Positions 34,555-43,493 are shown, counted from the first letter of the stretch. The stretch: DNA of 54,282 nucleotides from an uncultured Bacilli bacterium (GCA_934163035.1 CAKPJX010000008.1:1-54282); one strand, 5' to 3'. The notes: a model not told the origin generated them from the letters alone. Translations and numbers: made by a program.

Positions 34555-35454
34555 ATGAATAAAAGTATAGATGGTAAAATAATAAGTAAAGAGTTATATA
34601 AAGAATTAAAAGATTACCTCCTAAAACATAAAAATATACCAACTATTGTAGATATATCAATTGGAGATGACTATGGTGGTCTAATGTATTCCAAAATGAA
34701 GCAAAAAAAGATAAGTCAAGAAACTGGCATTGGTTTTGAAAGCATTCATTTTGATAAGATTACTTATGAAGAATTAATAGATTATATAATAACTCTAAAT
34801 AAGAACAAAAATATTAATGGAATAATGTTACAATTACCCCTACCTGATTATTTAAAAGATAAGGAAAGAGAAATATTAGATACCATTGAATCAAAAAAAG
34901 ATGTAGATGGCCTAACAACTATATCATCCGGTAATCTAGCAGTAGGAAATGATACATTTATACCATGTACAGCCCTAGGAATAGAAGTACTATTAAAATC
35001 ATATGATATAAACTTAGAAGGTAAAAATATTGCTATTATTAATAGAAGCAATATCGTTGGTAAACCACTTGCCCTTTTAATGCTTAAAGATAACGCTACA
35101 CCTACAATATGTCATTCAAAAACAAAAGATCTAAAAAACATAACAAATAAAGCCGATATCGTAGTAGCAGCCTTAAATAAACAAGAGTTTATAACCAGTG
35201 ATTATATAAAAGACGGAGCCATTGTTATAGACGTTGGTGTGCATAAAAATGATGAAGAAAAAACAGTTGGTGATGTTAAATTTGATGATGTCCACGAAAA
35301 AGCTAGTTTAATTACACCTCCAATTGGCGCTGTTGGTCCTATGACTATTTGTATGCTTGCATATAATGCTGCTAAAAGTATGTATGGTAGTGAAATAAAT
35401 AATATCCTAGAAAATGGCATTTCGAAAATTAAAAAATTAACAAATCAAAAATAG
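34555..35454 (+). CDS. folD: FolD, methylene-THF dehydrogenase/cyclohydrolase
   Basis: Interconverts 5,10-methylene-, methenyl- and 10-formyl-tetrahydrofolate in one-carbon metabolism. 299 aa, somewhat above the usual 280-290. The catalytic Tyr45-x-x-x-Lys49 lies in GLMYSKMK; the other signatures are GIMLQLPLP, the Rossmann NRSNIVGKPLA and the C-terminal PPIGAVGPMT. It is alone on the plus strand. ATG lies 6 nt after TAGGAGA. A terminator shared with the convergent surface gene follows. Confidence 0.96.
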   Translation: MNKSIDGKIISKELYKELKDYLLKHKNIPTIVDISIGDDYGGLMYSKMKQKKISQETGIGFESIHFDKITYEELIDYIITLNKNKNINGIMLQLPLPDYLKDKEREILDTIESKKDVDGLTTISSGNLAVGNDTFIPCTALGIEVLLKSYDINLEGKNIAIINRSNIVGKPLALLMLKDNATPTICHSKTKDLKNITNKADIVVAALNKQEFITSDYIKDGAIVIDVGVHKNDEEKTVGDVKFDDVHEKASLITPPIGAVGPMTICMLAYNAAKSMYGSEINNILENGISKIKKLTNQK

Positions 35455-35482
35455 GAATACTAATATTCCTATTTCAAAAAAA

Positions 35483-35508
35483 GCGATATAGCAAAGTATA
35501 TCGTTTTT
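35483..35508. terminator. Bidirectional terminator between folD and the vWA gene
   Basis: GCGATATA, a 6-base loop, TATATCGT, then TTTTT on the plus strand; a run of seven T follows on the minus strand. A second hairpin (AATAGGAATA/TATTCCTATT) lies at about 35450-35473. Confidence 0.88.
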
Positions 35509-35511
35509 ATA

Positions 35512-37803
35512 TTATAAATTAATCTTTTTTCTAAATACTATAAGACCAGTTGTAAATAATGAACTTAGTATTAACATTATTAATGCTCCATTACTTGAAG
35601 TAACACCAGTATTAATAACAGGAGTAGTCTCTTGACCAATTCCATCATTAGCTAATTCGTAAATGTATGTAACAAGTCCTTCTTCTGAACCAAACTCACC
35701 ACTTTCATTACCTTCAACACTAACAAGTCTGTAACCTTCGATTTCTTCTGCTTTAGTATTATACTTAGTAGAAGTTTGTCCAGTCAAAATAATACTTTCT
35801 AATAAGTCATTTCCGTCTTTATCAGTATATCTTACTATTACTTTTCCCATTTGTTTTTCATAGTAATAAATAACTTCTTGCTCTTCTAAAGTAAATTCAC
35901 CTTTTGTATTATTAGTTTTTCCAACTAAAACCCAATCAGCAATTTCATTGTCTAAATCATCAGTATTATAACTCTCAGTTACTTTTCCAGATAATTCTTT
36001 AGCATTTTTTACTTCATCAGTAGTACCATTAACGTAATAACGAACAGTAACTTTTCCACCTTGTTTTAATCTATAATAGAATATAATAGTATTTCCATCT
36101 TTACCTAATGTAATAGTCTTAGTAAGATCTCCAACTAATTCATAGTTATCGATATCAATAGCATTAACATTAATAGTTTCATATACAAAACCATCACCAT
36201 TATAATCATCGACTAACTTATCAGTAGTACCTTCTACATAATAATGAACAACATATTTAGTAGGAATCTTGTTAATTGTAATAGTAACAGTTGCAACATT
36301 ACTATTAACTTCATATCTTTTGCCATCTACTTCTATTATTGTCTTAATATAGTAAGTAAATTCTACATCACCAACATAATCTTTTGGTGCTACATAAGTA
36401 AACTTACCATCTTCACCAAAAGTTAATGAGCCTTTACTAACACCAGTAACTACTAATACTTCATCAACTACTTTAGCATTCTTATCTTTTTGTACTGATT
36501 TATGATCATTATCCCTTACATCACCACTAATACTTTCACCCTGACCTACAGAATATTTTTCATCCTCAGCAACAGCAGGTATAGTAACAGTTGGTTTTTC
36601 TAATGCTATTTCTATACTTTTACTTTCAATATAGAAAGGATTATCATCAACAGCTACACCAGTAACACTAGCATTTCCATTAGTAAACATATTTCCATAA
36701 TAATCATCTCTTGCTTTTACTCTAAAAGTAAAATCATTATCAACACCAGCTTTTAAATTACCAACAGCTTTTGTAACTGTCTTGCTTCCATCACTATTAG
36801 TTTTAACAGTAACATTTCCATATCTAACAGTATAATCATCAATTTTAACTTCCTCACCAAAAGTAGAAATAAAGTAATTTCTATCAATATCGAAAGTCTT
36901 AGGAACATTATCAGTAATTAAAACATCAGTAGCAATAACATCAATCTTATCAGTAATATCAGTAAATGCTTGCTTTAATGAATCTAAAGAATTAGCTCCA
37001 TAATATCTACTTGCTCCAGAAACACTCTTTAAGAAACTTTCTGCATTTGAATTAACACCAAATCCAATAGAATAGATTGTAGCATCAATTTTTCTAGCTT
37101 CTGCTAAAGCTGCTTCACTTGGCTTTACTCCGTCATCAAAGCATATGAAAAGTCCTTCCCATTCACAAGCTTGACTATCATCACTACCACTACCAACAAC
37201 TTTACCACTATCAGTAGTATAGAAAGTTGGTTCTCCATCGGACAATAGTATTAAACTTTTTGATGAATTATTTGCTGGATTATTCACATCATTCTCAGAA
37301 AATAAACTATTACCAAGCTTTAAGCCTTCTTGAACATTGGTTCCACCATAAGCACTCATAGAATTAACAAACGCTTTTAATGAAGCTTTATCATTAGTAA
37401 GGCCCTTTTTAGTAGCTCTTCTACTATAATAAACAATACCAACTCTTGTATCATTAGTAACACCATCAGGTAATAATGTATCTAATAAACTATTAGTAGC
37501 ACTCTTTAAAGCATCAAGCTTTGAAATTTCAGTACCATTAGGTCCAGGAATCATCTCATTCATAGAACCAGAATTATCAAGTACTAAAACAACTTCTCTC
37601 TTTTGTCTTGTAGTATGAGAAAATGATTGCCCACCAAGACTAATTGTAATATCAACGTCACGGCCATTCCCACCTTCTACTACCTTAGCAGTTTTATTAG
37701 CATAAACTTCACCATCTCTAAGAGTGGCAGCTTCAGCAGTAAAGGTAAAACATAAAGCTACAAGAATCAAAAGAGACATAACTATCTTACTCAATTTTTT
37801 CAT
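35512..37803 (-). CDS. vWA/MucBP surface protein with atypical NTG sorting motif
   Basis: 763 aa. Signal peptide 1-25 (ending AEAA). The vWA domain (about 65-300) has an intact MIDAS, VLDNSGSM, and an inserted Cys pair. A DUF11-like / isopeptide region follows, then a Big_17-type domain with DNDHKS-DKN calcium-like loops (about 420-510). Three roughly 65-residue MucBP repeats follow (VVHYYVEGTTD, VTVRYYVNGTTD, VIVRYTDKDGND). The C-terminus is PVINTGV, a hydrophobic span and RKKINL. This has the shape of a sorting signal but not LPxTG. Its neighbour, 6 bp upstream, is a sortase, which is probably its dedicated enzyme. Mucin or host-surface binding is inferred from MucBP. Confidence 0.9.
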   Translation of the reverse strand: MKKLSKIVMSLLILVALCFTFTAEAATLRDGEVYANKTAKVVEGGNGRDVDITISLGGQSFSHTTRQKREVVLVLDNSGSMNEMIPGPNGTEISKLDALKSATNSLLDTLLPDGVTNDTRVGIVYYSRRATKKGLTNDKASLKAFVNSMSAYGGTNVQEGLKLGNSLFSENDVNNPANNSSKSLILLSDGEPTFYTTDSGKVVGSGSDDSQACEWEGLFICFDDGVKPSEAALAEARKIDATIYSIGFGVNSNAESFLKSVSGASRYYGANSLDSLKQAFTDITDKIDVIATDVLITDNVPKTFDIDRNYFISTFGEEVKIDDYTVRYGNVTVKTNSDGSKTVTKAVGNLKAGVDNDFTFRVKARDDYYGNMFTNGNASVTGVAVDDNPFYIESKSIEIALEKPTVTIPAVAEDEKYSVGQGESISGDVRDNDHKSVQKDKNAKVVDEVLVVTGVSKGSLTFGEDGKFTYVAPKDYVGDVEFTYYIKTIIEVDGKRYEVNSNVATVTITINKIPTKYVVHYYVEGTTDKLVDDYNGDGFVYETINVNAIDIDNYELVGDLTKTITLGKDGNTIIFYYRLKQGGKVTVRYYVNGTTDEVKNAKELSGKVTESYNTDDLDNEIADWVLVGKTNNTKGEFTLEEQEVIYYYEKQMGKVIVRYTDKDGNDLLESIILTGQTSTKYNTKAEEIEGYRLVSVEGNESGEFGSEEGLVTYIYELANDGIGQETTPVINTGVTSSNGALIMLILSSLFTTGLIVFRKKINL

Positions 37804-37809
37804 AATAAC

Positions 37810-38535
37810 CTACACCTTTCTCCCTATTATTATTAAATATTTCCCCAAGGTATTATTAATAAGACATGTCTGCAAAACCAAAATCTGATCTGTTCCAGAA
37901 ACCTCATTCAATGAATCATACAAAGAATTATTGCGCAACTTCTTAATGTGTTCATTAAAATCGGCATCATTATCAAACAAAATTTCTGTATGCTCTATAT
38001 CATCTGTTATTACCTTAACAGAAAATATTTCAAAAGTTTTAGTTCCATTTAAAGTCTCAAGCGTTATCTTTCTATTATTTAAAAAGAAATCTCTATCTAA
38101 ATAATTAAGTAACTTTTTAAATGGAAGATCATATATATCAGAATTATGACCATATATATTAATTTGACGTCCACTTTCAATATCACTTCTATAATCAACA
38201 AACATAGAACCCATGACATTATAAGTACCATCTAAAAGTCTTCTAAGATAATAATCATTATTAGTAGTTTGAACTAATAAATTATCAATACCTAAACTAT
38301 CAATAATTAATCTACCAATAATATCATTATTATTAAATTCCTTCTTATATTGGTCATACCTATCATTTATATTCAATTCATCACTAATTTTATTTTTCTT
38401 CTCTTCAACTACTTCTAACTGTCTTTTAGTCTCACGAATTTCTTTTTTTTCTAAAAGAAAATTAAAAAGACTATAAACAGTAAGAATAATCGCTAAAACA
38501 AGAATCAAAATATAAACTATTCTTTTACCCTTCAT
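37810..38535 (-). CDS. Class B-like sortase
   Basis: 241 aa. One N-terminal membrane helix (about 5-27), a Lys/Glu-rich coiled-coil linker and a sortase domain with His130 (IYGHNS), Cys224 (VLQTCL) and Arg239 (IIGRKV). The GSMFVDYRSD and DIEHTEI elements place it with class B. Class B enzymes usually have LSTC; here the residue two before Cys is Gln. The arginine is only three residues from the end. It precedes the vWA/MucBP gene, whose ribosome site lies in the last codons of the sortase, so they form a two-gene enzyme-substrate operon. Confidence 0.92.
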   Translation of the reverse strand: MKGKRIVYILILVLAIILTVYSLFNFLLEKKEIRETKRQLEVVEEKKNKISDELNINDRYDQYKKEFNNNDIIGRLIIDSLGIDNLLVQTTNNDYYLRRLLDGTYNVMGSMFVDYRSDIESGRQINIYGHNSDIYDLPFKKLLNYLDRDFFLNNRKITLETLNGTKTFEIFSVKVITDDIEHTEILFDNDADFNEHIKKLRNNSLYDSLNEVSGTDQILVLQTCLINNTLGKYLIIIGRKV

Positions 38536-38580
38536 ACTCTTTCCCTCTCAAGAGAAATACTAATTCCCTGATGGTTTTAT

Positions 38581-38609
38581 ATCCTAATCGAAAAAATATG
38601 GTTTGTCAA
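38581..38609 (-). promoter_or_regulatory. Promoter of the sortase-vWA operon
   Basis: TTGACA (38609-38604), 17 nt, TAGGAT (38586-38581) on the minus strand, about 45 nt before the sortase ATG. Confidence 0.6.
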
Positions 38610-38620
38610 GCAAAATTAAA

Positions 38621-38714
38621 TTTTGAGCTCAAAAATTATACTAAATTTATTTTTTTACCCAGAAAAAGTTCTAAATTTAGTATTTTACCAAAATATATAA
38701 ACCAGTTTATATAT
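38621..38714. repeat. Cluster of palindromes and direct repeats upstream of the sortase promoter
   Basis: Within 94 bp: the perfect palindrome TTTTGAGCTCAAAA (38621-38634), two 19-bp direct repeats beginning CTAAATTTA at 38641 and 38671 (17 of 19 bases identical, 30 bp apart), and ATATATAAAC-CA-GTTTATATAT (38693-38714). The last may also serve as a weak terminator for the DUF3298 gene. Confidence 0.75.
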
Positions 38715-38751
38715 TTGTTATGATACTTAAATTTTTATTTTATACACAAAT

Positions 38752-39294
38752 TTAAATATTTTTATAATTAACTAATACTTGAAAACTACCAGCTGAGTAT
38801 GGAGCTATCTGATACTGTGGAAAATAAATCTTTATACCAATAGGTGTAAACACTATATTAGAAAAATTCTCAGTAGTTGGTCTTAACCCCTCGATAAACA
38901 TTTGTTTATCAGTAATGTTTTTATTCATAGATAAAATATTATATGACTCTCTAGATAAAACAGCTAAAATATTATTATTTTTTCTAACTAAATCATCTAT
39001 AGTTATTATCTTATCAATTGAAGAATCATAATTAATTGTAAATATAGTATTATCAGGATGAGCCCCACCAGTTGATGATGAAACAAAGAAGACAAAAGAC
39101 TCAATATTTTGATATGAATAATCTTCATAAGAAATATCAAGTGTATAAGTAAAATCATCTAAATAAGAAACAGCTGCTTGATTCATATAATTAAAAATTA
39201 TTTTACCTATCTTATCTTTAATAGTATTATTAAGTCTTGTATATTTTGTTCTAGGATAACTAACCCTAATACCACTATTCATATAACCATTCAT
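38752..39294 (-). CDS. DUF3298-type protein without signal peptide
   Basis: 180 aa. The motif SSSTGGAHP followed by NTIFTINYD and the C-terminal FTPIGIKIYFPQYQIAPYSAGS match DUF3298, the extracytoplasmic domain of RsiV-like anti-sigma factors. Here no membrane helix or signal peptide precedes it: the protein begins MNGYMNSGIRVSYPRTKY. It could be cytosolic, spore-packaged, or exported by another route. ATG follows GGTGAT. A terminator separates it from the small gene upstream. Confidence 0.85.
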   Translation of the reverse strand: MNGYMNSGIRVSYPRTKYTRLNNTIKDKIGKIIFNYMNQAAVSYLDDFTYTLDISYEDYSYQNIESFVFFVSSSTGGAHPDNTIFTINYDSSIDKIITIDDLVRKNNNILAVLSRESYNILSMNKNITDKQMFIEGLRPTTENFSNIVFTPIGIKIYFPQYQIAPYSAGSFQVLVNYKNI

Positions 39295-39330
39295 AAAATA
39301 TCACCATTAAAATAATATTCAAACCACACA

Positions 39331-39356
39331 AAAAAAAGCACTTAATATGCTTTTTT
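39331..39356. terminator. Bidirectional terminator-like hairpin
   Basis: AAAAAGCA, a 7-base loop, TGCTTTTT with A and T runs on both sides, between the 40-residue peptide gene and the DUF3298 gene. Confidence 0.75.
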
Positions 39357-39364
39357 AGTGAAGG

Positions 39365-39487
39365 TTAAAAAAACCCATTATTATTATTTCCATTACCCCA
39401 GAATAAGAATAAAATTATAAATACTATTAAAACTATCCAAAGCCAACCTGCACCATTATTATTGTTATATCCACCACAGCAATACAT
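39365..39487 (-). CDS. 40-residue YjcZ-like membrane microprotein
   Basis: Gene too short for usual cut-offs. MYCCGGYNNNNGAG, a strongly hydrophobic helix (WLWIVLIVFIILFLFW) and an Asn/Gly tail. This layout (Gly/Asn/Cys head, single helix, tiny tail) is that of the YjcZ/CotM-like sporulation microproteins of Bacillota. ATG is 8 nt after AAAGGGG. It is flanked by its own terminator. Spore association is inferred. Confidence 0.75.
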   Translation of the reverse strand: MYCCGGYNNNNGAGWLWIVLIVFIILFLFWGNGNNNNGFF

Positions 39488-39566
39488 ATTATATTCCCCT
39501 TTCATTTTAATATATTAAATTAAGAATAAAGTAAATATAACATGTACCCATAAATACTTTTAAATT

Positions 39567-41339
39567 TTATTCTACTGTAACACTTTTAGCTAGATTTTTA
39601 GGTTTATCTATTTCACAATCTCTAAGACGTGCTGTATGATAAGCAATTAATTGTAATACACAAACAGCTAAAATTGGTTGTAAAAAACTGCTAACTTTAG
39701 GAATTTTTATATCAATATCATAATTAGCATAAGAATCATTACTAATATCAATAACAAAAGCTCCTCTTGCTTTAACCTCATTTATATTAGAAATAGTCTT
39801 TAAAGCAACATTTGGATCTGTAACGATAGCAAAAACAACTGTTCCTTTATCAATTAAAGAAATTGTACCATGTTTAAGTTCTCCTGCTTGATAAGCCTCA
39901 CTATGTATATAAGATACTTCTTTTAATTTTAAACTTCCCTCTAGACTTATCGCATAATCAACTCCACGTCCAATAAAGAAGACATCATGACATTTACAAA
40001 TCTTTTCAGCAATTTTTATATAATCATTTTCTCTTTCTAAAACACTCTTTAATATTTTAGGTATTAATTTTAATTCTTCTTCTATATTATCTTCTACAAG
40101 TACAAGTTTTTTACTACTAGCTAGTCTGTAACTTAAAAGAGCAAAAATAGCCACTTGTAAAATATAAGCTTTCGTAGTAGCAACAGCTATTTCTGGACCA
40201 GCCTCAATAAATATTTGCTTATCACTTTCTCTAGCAATAGTAGAACCAACTACATTAACAATAGCTAAAGTATCTACATTATTTTCCTTAGCTTTACGTA
40301 GAGCTGCTATTGTATCAGCTGTCTCCCCTGATTGAGAAACTAAAATCACTAATGTTTTCTCATTATAAAAAACCTTCTTATATCTATATTCACTCGCAAC
40401 TTCACAGACTACTTCTATATCACTTTTCTCTTCTAATAAAGACTTACCAATCATACCAGCATATAAAGCTGAACCACAAGCAACTATATGAATTTTTTTA
40501 TAATCTGTTAAATCAGGTAATTTACTAATATCATCAATAAATGGTTTAAGTGTCTTTTCTAATACAACAGGCTCTTCCATTATTTCTTTTAACATATAGT
40601 GATCATATCCACACTTACTTCTATCATTTTTCAATGTATTATTAACAAGTACCACTTTATCTATCTTCTTTCCGTCTTTAAAAACACTATAACTATCAAA
40701 ATCTAAAACAGCAATTTCATCTTCATCTAATAAAATATATTTATTAGTATAATCAATTATAGCTAAAGTATCACTAGCTACAAAATAACCATCCTCAGAA
40801 ATACCAAGTACTAATGGTGATCCCTTTCTTACTGCATATATCTTATTATCACCATCTACTAATATAGCTAAGGCATAACTTCCCTTAACTTTATCTGTTG
40901 CACATTTTAAGGCAGCAAAAATATCTCCATCATAATACTTATTTATAAGTGCCGTGATTACCTCAGTATCAGTTTCACTCTTAAATACCACATTATCTTG
41001 TTCTAACTCTTCTTTTAATTCTAAAAAATTTTCAATAATACCATTATGAACAAGAGTAATTTTGCCAACCGTATGAGGATGAGCATTTCTCTCACTACAT
41101 TCTCCATGAGTAGCCCATCTTGTATGAGCAATTCCCATTTTAGCATCAATAAGTTCTGTTTTACTTATTTTATCCTCCAAATTAGAAATACCACCGACAC
41201 TCCTAATAACTTGAAAATCACTGTTGTTTTTCAAAGCTATTCCAGCTGAATCATACCCCCTATATTCTAAATTTTTAAGACCATTTATTAAGATATCAAC
41301 AGGGTTACTAGCCCCTATATATCCAATAATACCACACAT
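39567..41339 (-). CDS. glmS: GlmS, glutamine-fructose-6-phosphate aminotransferase
   Basis: Makes glucosamine-6-phosphate from fructose-6-phosphate and glutamine, first step to UDP-GlcNAc for peptidoglycan. 590 aa. Class II glutamine amidotransferase domain with N-terminal Cys2 (MCGIIGYIG), HTRWATHG and HNGIIEN; then two SIS isomerase domains (SQSGETADT near residue 335; SEAYQAGELKHG near residue 475) and the C-terminal KNLAKSVTVE. ATG lies 8 nt after AAGGAGA. A glmS ribozyme in the leader provides feedback control. Identification is certain. Confidence 0.98.
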   Translation of the reverse strand: MCGIIGYIGASNPVDILINGLKNLEYRGYDSAGIALKNNSDFQVIRSVGGISNLEDKISKTELIDAKMGIAHTRWATHGECSERNAHPHTVGKITLVHNGIIENFLELKEELEQDNVVFKSETDTEVITALINKYYDGDIFAALKCATDKVKGSYALAILVDGDNKIYAVRKGSPLVLGISEDGYFVASDTLAIIDYTNKYILLDEDEIAVLDFDSYSVFKDGKKIDKVVLVNNTLKNDRSKCGYDHYMLKEIMEEPVVLEKTLKPFIDDISKLPDLTDYKKIHIVACGSALYAGMIGKSLLEEKSDIEVVCEVASEYRYKKVFYNEKTLVILVSQSGETADTIAALRKAKENNVDTLAIVNVVGSTIARESDKQIFIEAGPEIAVATTKAYILQVAIFALLSYRLASSKKLVLVEDNIEEELKLIPKILKSVLERENDYIKIAEKICKCHDVFFIGRGVDYAISLEGSLKLKEVSYIHSEAYQAGELKHGTISLIDKGTVVFAIVTDPNVALKTISNINEVKARGAFVIDISNDSYANYDIDIKIPKVSSFLQPILAVCVLQLIAYHTARLRDCEIDKPKNLAKSVTVE

Positions 41340-41395
41340 TAAATTAAATCTCCTTACATTAAATTTTAGTGATGATATATTTTTTGTTGTAATCT

Positions 41396-41498
41396 TAATT
41401 TTACCTTTTGTATATATCTAACGACTCACAAACCGTAGTAGCATCCGCCGAATTTTCGATAACTACTAACCTCGTCAACTAATCAAAGTTCTGGCGCT
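41396..41498 (-). promoter_or_regulatory. glmS ribozyme
   Basis: Minus-strand leader with the conserved blocks GCGCCAGAACT, GTTGACGAGGT, TTATCGAAAATTCGGCGG, GTTTGTGAGTC and AAAAGGTAAAATTA in order. Self-cleavage is expected between A 41498 and G 41497 when glucosamine-6-phosphate binds, destabilising the mRNA. Confidence 0.97.
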
Positions 41499-41539
41499 AA
41501 AATGAATAGTATCCTCCTCTATTATTCATTCTTACTAGT

Positions 41540-41568
41540 ATTATATACTAAAAACATACTTTTGCCAA
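41540..41568 (-). promoter_or_regulatory. Promoter of glmS
   Basis: TTGGCA (41568-41563), 17 nt, TATAAT (41545-41540) on the minus strand, about 40 nt before the ribozyme cleavage site. Confidence 0.8.
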
Positions 41569-41590
41569 AAAAAATCTAGCTAATCGCTAG
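41568..41590 (-). terminator. Terminator of the single-domain Hsp100 ATPase gene
   Basis: CTAGC, a 5-base loop, GCTAG, then a run of eight T on the minus strand. The T run merges into the glmS -35 box. Confidence 0.85.
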
Positions 41591-41593
41591 AAA

Positions 41594-42541
41594 TTAATTA
41601 CTATCTAATTTTTCATAAATACCATTTTCCATGTTATATTCAGCTATTTGATCAGAAAACATAGTATTAAAACTACTCATAGATTTTCTTATAACATCAG
41701 GATAAATATTCTTACTATTAATAATAGCATTTTTAAAATCAATTACACTAACAGCATTCCTATTTTCAAATAAAGCATTGGAAAAAGCCTGTTGAACAAG
41801 CGTCAAAGAAACATCTGGGTATCTTGAACCAATCTCATATATTCTCTTATACTCGCTAGTAATATCAGTAATAAACTCCATCATTTTTCTTTGTACATAG
41901 GGTGTATACATCATCTTAATACCTGTTCTTTTTTCTATTTTTGGAAGAGTTCCCATTAATATATCAATATTTTCTTCTCTTGTTGGTTCAGCTACATCAA
42001 TTTTTTGAAATCTTCTAACAAAAGCTTTATCTCTTAAAATATATCTTTCATACTCGTCACTAGTAGTTGCTCCTATAACCTTTATATCTCCTCTATCTAA
42101 AGCTGGCTTAAACATATTAGCAAAATCGAGTGCTTCTCCACTACTACTCATTAATGTATGAATTTCATCTATAAATAAAATTAATTTACTTTTACTTTTA
42201 ATTTCATCAATTAAAGTATTAATCTTAGCTTCTCCAGTTACTGGATCAACTCCAAGTAAAGCCGATGTATTAACCTTAACAACACCATAATCTTTTAAAG
42301 CATTAGGTACTAATCCCTTTTGTATACAATAAGCTAACCCTTCAACAATAGCTGTCTTACCAACACCAGGTTTACCAACTAAAACAGCAGACTTATCTGG
42401 CGTAAGTAAAATTAGAATTAATTGTTTAATCTCATTATCTCGACCAATAGCTGGATTAGTAATGTAATCCTTGTCTAAAAAGTTTTCTCCATAATTATCT
42501 AATATACTAATTCTTTTACTCTTAATATCAAATTTATCCAT
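41594..42541 (-). CDS. Single-domain Hsp100 (Clp D1-type) AAA+ ATPase
   Basis: 315 aa made of one AAA+ module equal to the D1 domain of ClpA/ClpB/ClpC: a linker ending in AIGRDNEI, Walker A GKPGVGKT (about 57-64), Walker B LILFIDEIHT (about 118-127), sensor GATTSDEY and arginine finger FVRRF. The Clp_N domain, middle domain and D2 are all absent, and the C-terminal 60 residues end without a ClpP-binding loop. Known two-domain Clp proteins do not resemble this in length, so it is not a simple truncation of clpB, which is intact at 21793. It may remodel a specific partner. It has its own promoter and terminator. Confidence 0.85.
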   Translation of the reverse strand: MDKFDIKSKRISILDNYGENFLDKDYITNPAIGRDNEIKQLILILLTPDKSAVLVGKPGVGKTAIVEGLAYCIQKGLVPNALKDYGVVKVNTSALLGVDPVTGEAKINTLIDEIKSKSKLILFIDEIHTLMSSSGEALDFANMFKPALDRGDIKVIGATTSDEYERYILRDKAFVRRFQKIDVAEPTREENIDILMGTLPKIEKRTGIKMMYTPYVQRKMMEFITDITSEYKRIYEIGSRYPDVSLTLVQQAFSNALFENRNAVSVIDFKNAIINSKNIYPDVIRKSMSSFNTMFSDQIAEYNMENGIYEKLDSN

Positions 42542-42566
42542 AAATTTACGCCCTCACCTAGCAATA

Positions 42567-42595
42567 ATTGTACCATGTATATTACAAATTGTAAA
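42567..42595 (-). promoter_or_regulatory. Probable promoter of the single-domain Hsp100 gene
   Basis: TTTACA (42595-42590), 17 nt, TACAAT (42572-42567) with TGG before it (extended -10) on the minus strand. No CIRCE is present. Confidence 0.6.
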
Positions 42596-42602
42596 TTAAG
42601 AA

Positions 42603-43493
42603 CTAATCCTTAACATTCCTATCTTTATTAACTTTAATTGGATTAACATGAATAACTGTTAAATATATTTCATCAAACCTTTTATCTATTTCCTTCTCTA
42701 ATCTATTCGCAATATCATGACTTTCAAACGTTGATAAATCTCCATCTACAAAAATAGTAAACGATATTTGATATTGATACCCAACAGGTACAGAATTAAA
42801 ATGTGATACAGTAACAACATCTTTATAACTAAAAATAACGTTATATACTTTTTCTTTAGTCTCTAAATCAATTGACTTATCCATTAAAACATTATAACTT
42901 TCCCTAAAAATATCAATAGCCGTAAATAAAATCCAAATAGAAATAATTATACCAACAATACTATCTATAAAATATATTCCCTTTAAACTCAAAATACAAG
43001 AAATTAAATTCAACAAAGTAAGTATACAATCATTTCTATGATCATTAGCATTAGCTTTTACTAATAAATTATTATATTTTCTAGATAGACGATTAGTATA
43101 AATAAAAAGTAAAAATTTAACTACTATTGTCACAATACAAACAACAACTAACCAATAAGAAAAAATTATAGAATCATGTTTTACTAAAGAAATTGTGGAA
43201 CTCTTTAGTATTTGAAAAACCATTATAAACATAGTCATACTTATAAATAAAGAGTAAATATACTCAGCTTTCCCATGTCCCAAATTATGATCATCATCAC
43301 AAGGCTTAGATGCTATCTTATTACCAATAAAAGTCATTATAGAAGAAAATATATCCCCAGCACTATTAAAAGCATCAGCCATCATAGCCTGACTATTAGA
43401 AAAAATACCAACAACCATCTTAATTACCAATAAAAATACATTTCCAACTATTCCTAGAATACTACTGATCTTTACAGCCCTAAACTTCTGCAT
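42603..43493 (-). CDS. Cation diffusion facilitator family transporter
   Basis: Exports divalent metal ions (Zn, Mn, Fe or Co) by proton exchange. 296 aa with six membrane helices. The metal site reads DAFNSAGD in helix 2 and DAIDxx-like NANDHRNDC in helix 5. The histidine loop HNLGHGKAEY and a cytoplasmic C-terminal domain are present (VSHFNSVPVG, VIHVNP). The GTG at 43508 has no ribosome site; ATG 43493, 9 nt after GAGG, is preferred. It starts 11 bp after the end of the upstream membrane gene, so it is in the ABC operon. The metal cannot be assigned. Confidence 0.92.
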   Translation of the reverse strand: MQKFRAVKISSILGIVGNVFLLVIKMVVGIFSNSQAMMADAFNSAGDIFSSIMTFIGNKIASKPCDDDHNLGHGKAEYIYSLFISMTMFIMVFQILKSSTISLVKHDSIIFSYWLVVVCIVTIVVKFLLFIYTNRLSRKYNNLLVKANANDHRNDCILTLLNLISCILSLKGIYFIDSIVGIIISIWILFTAIDIFRESYNVLMDKSIDLETKEKVYNVIFSYKDVVTVSHFNSVPVGYQYQISFTIFVDGDLSTFESHDIANRLEKEIDKRFDEIYLTVIHVNPIKVNKDRNVKD

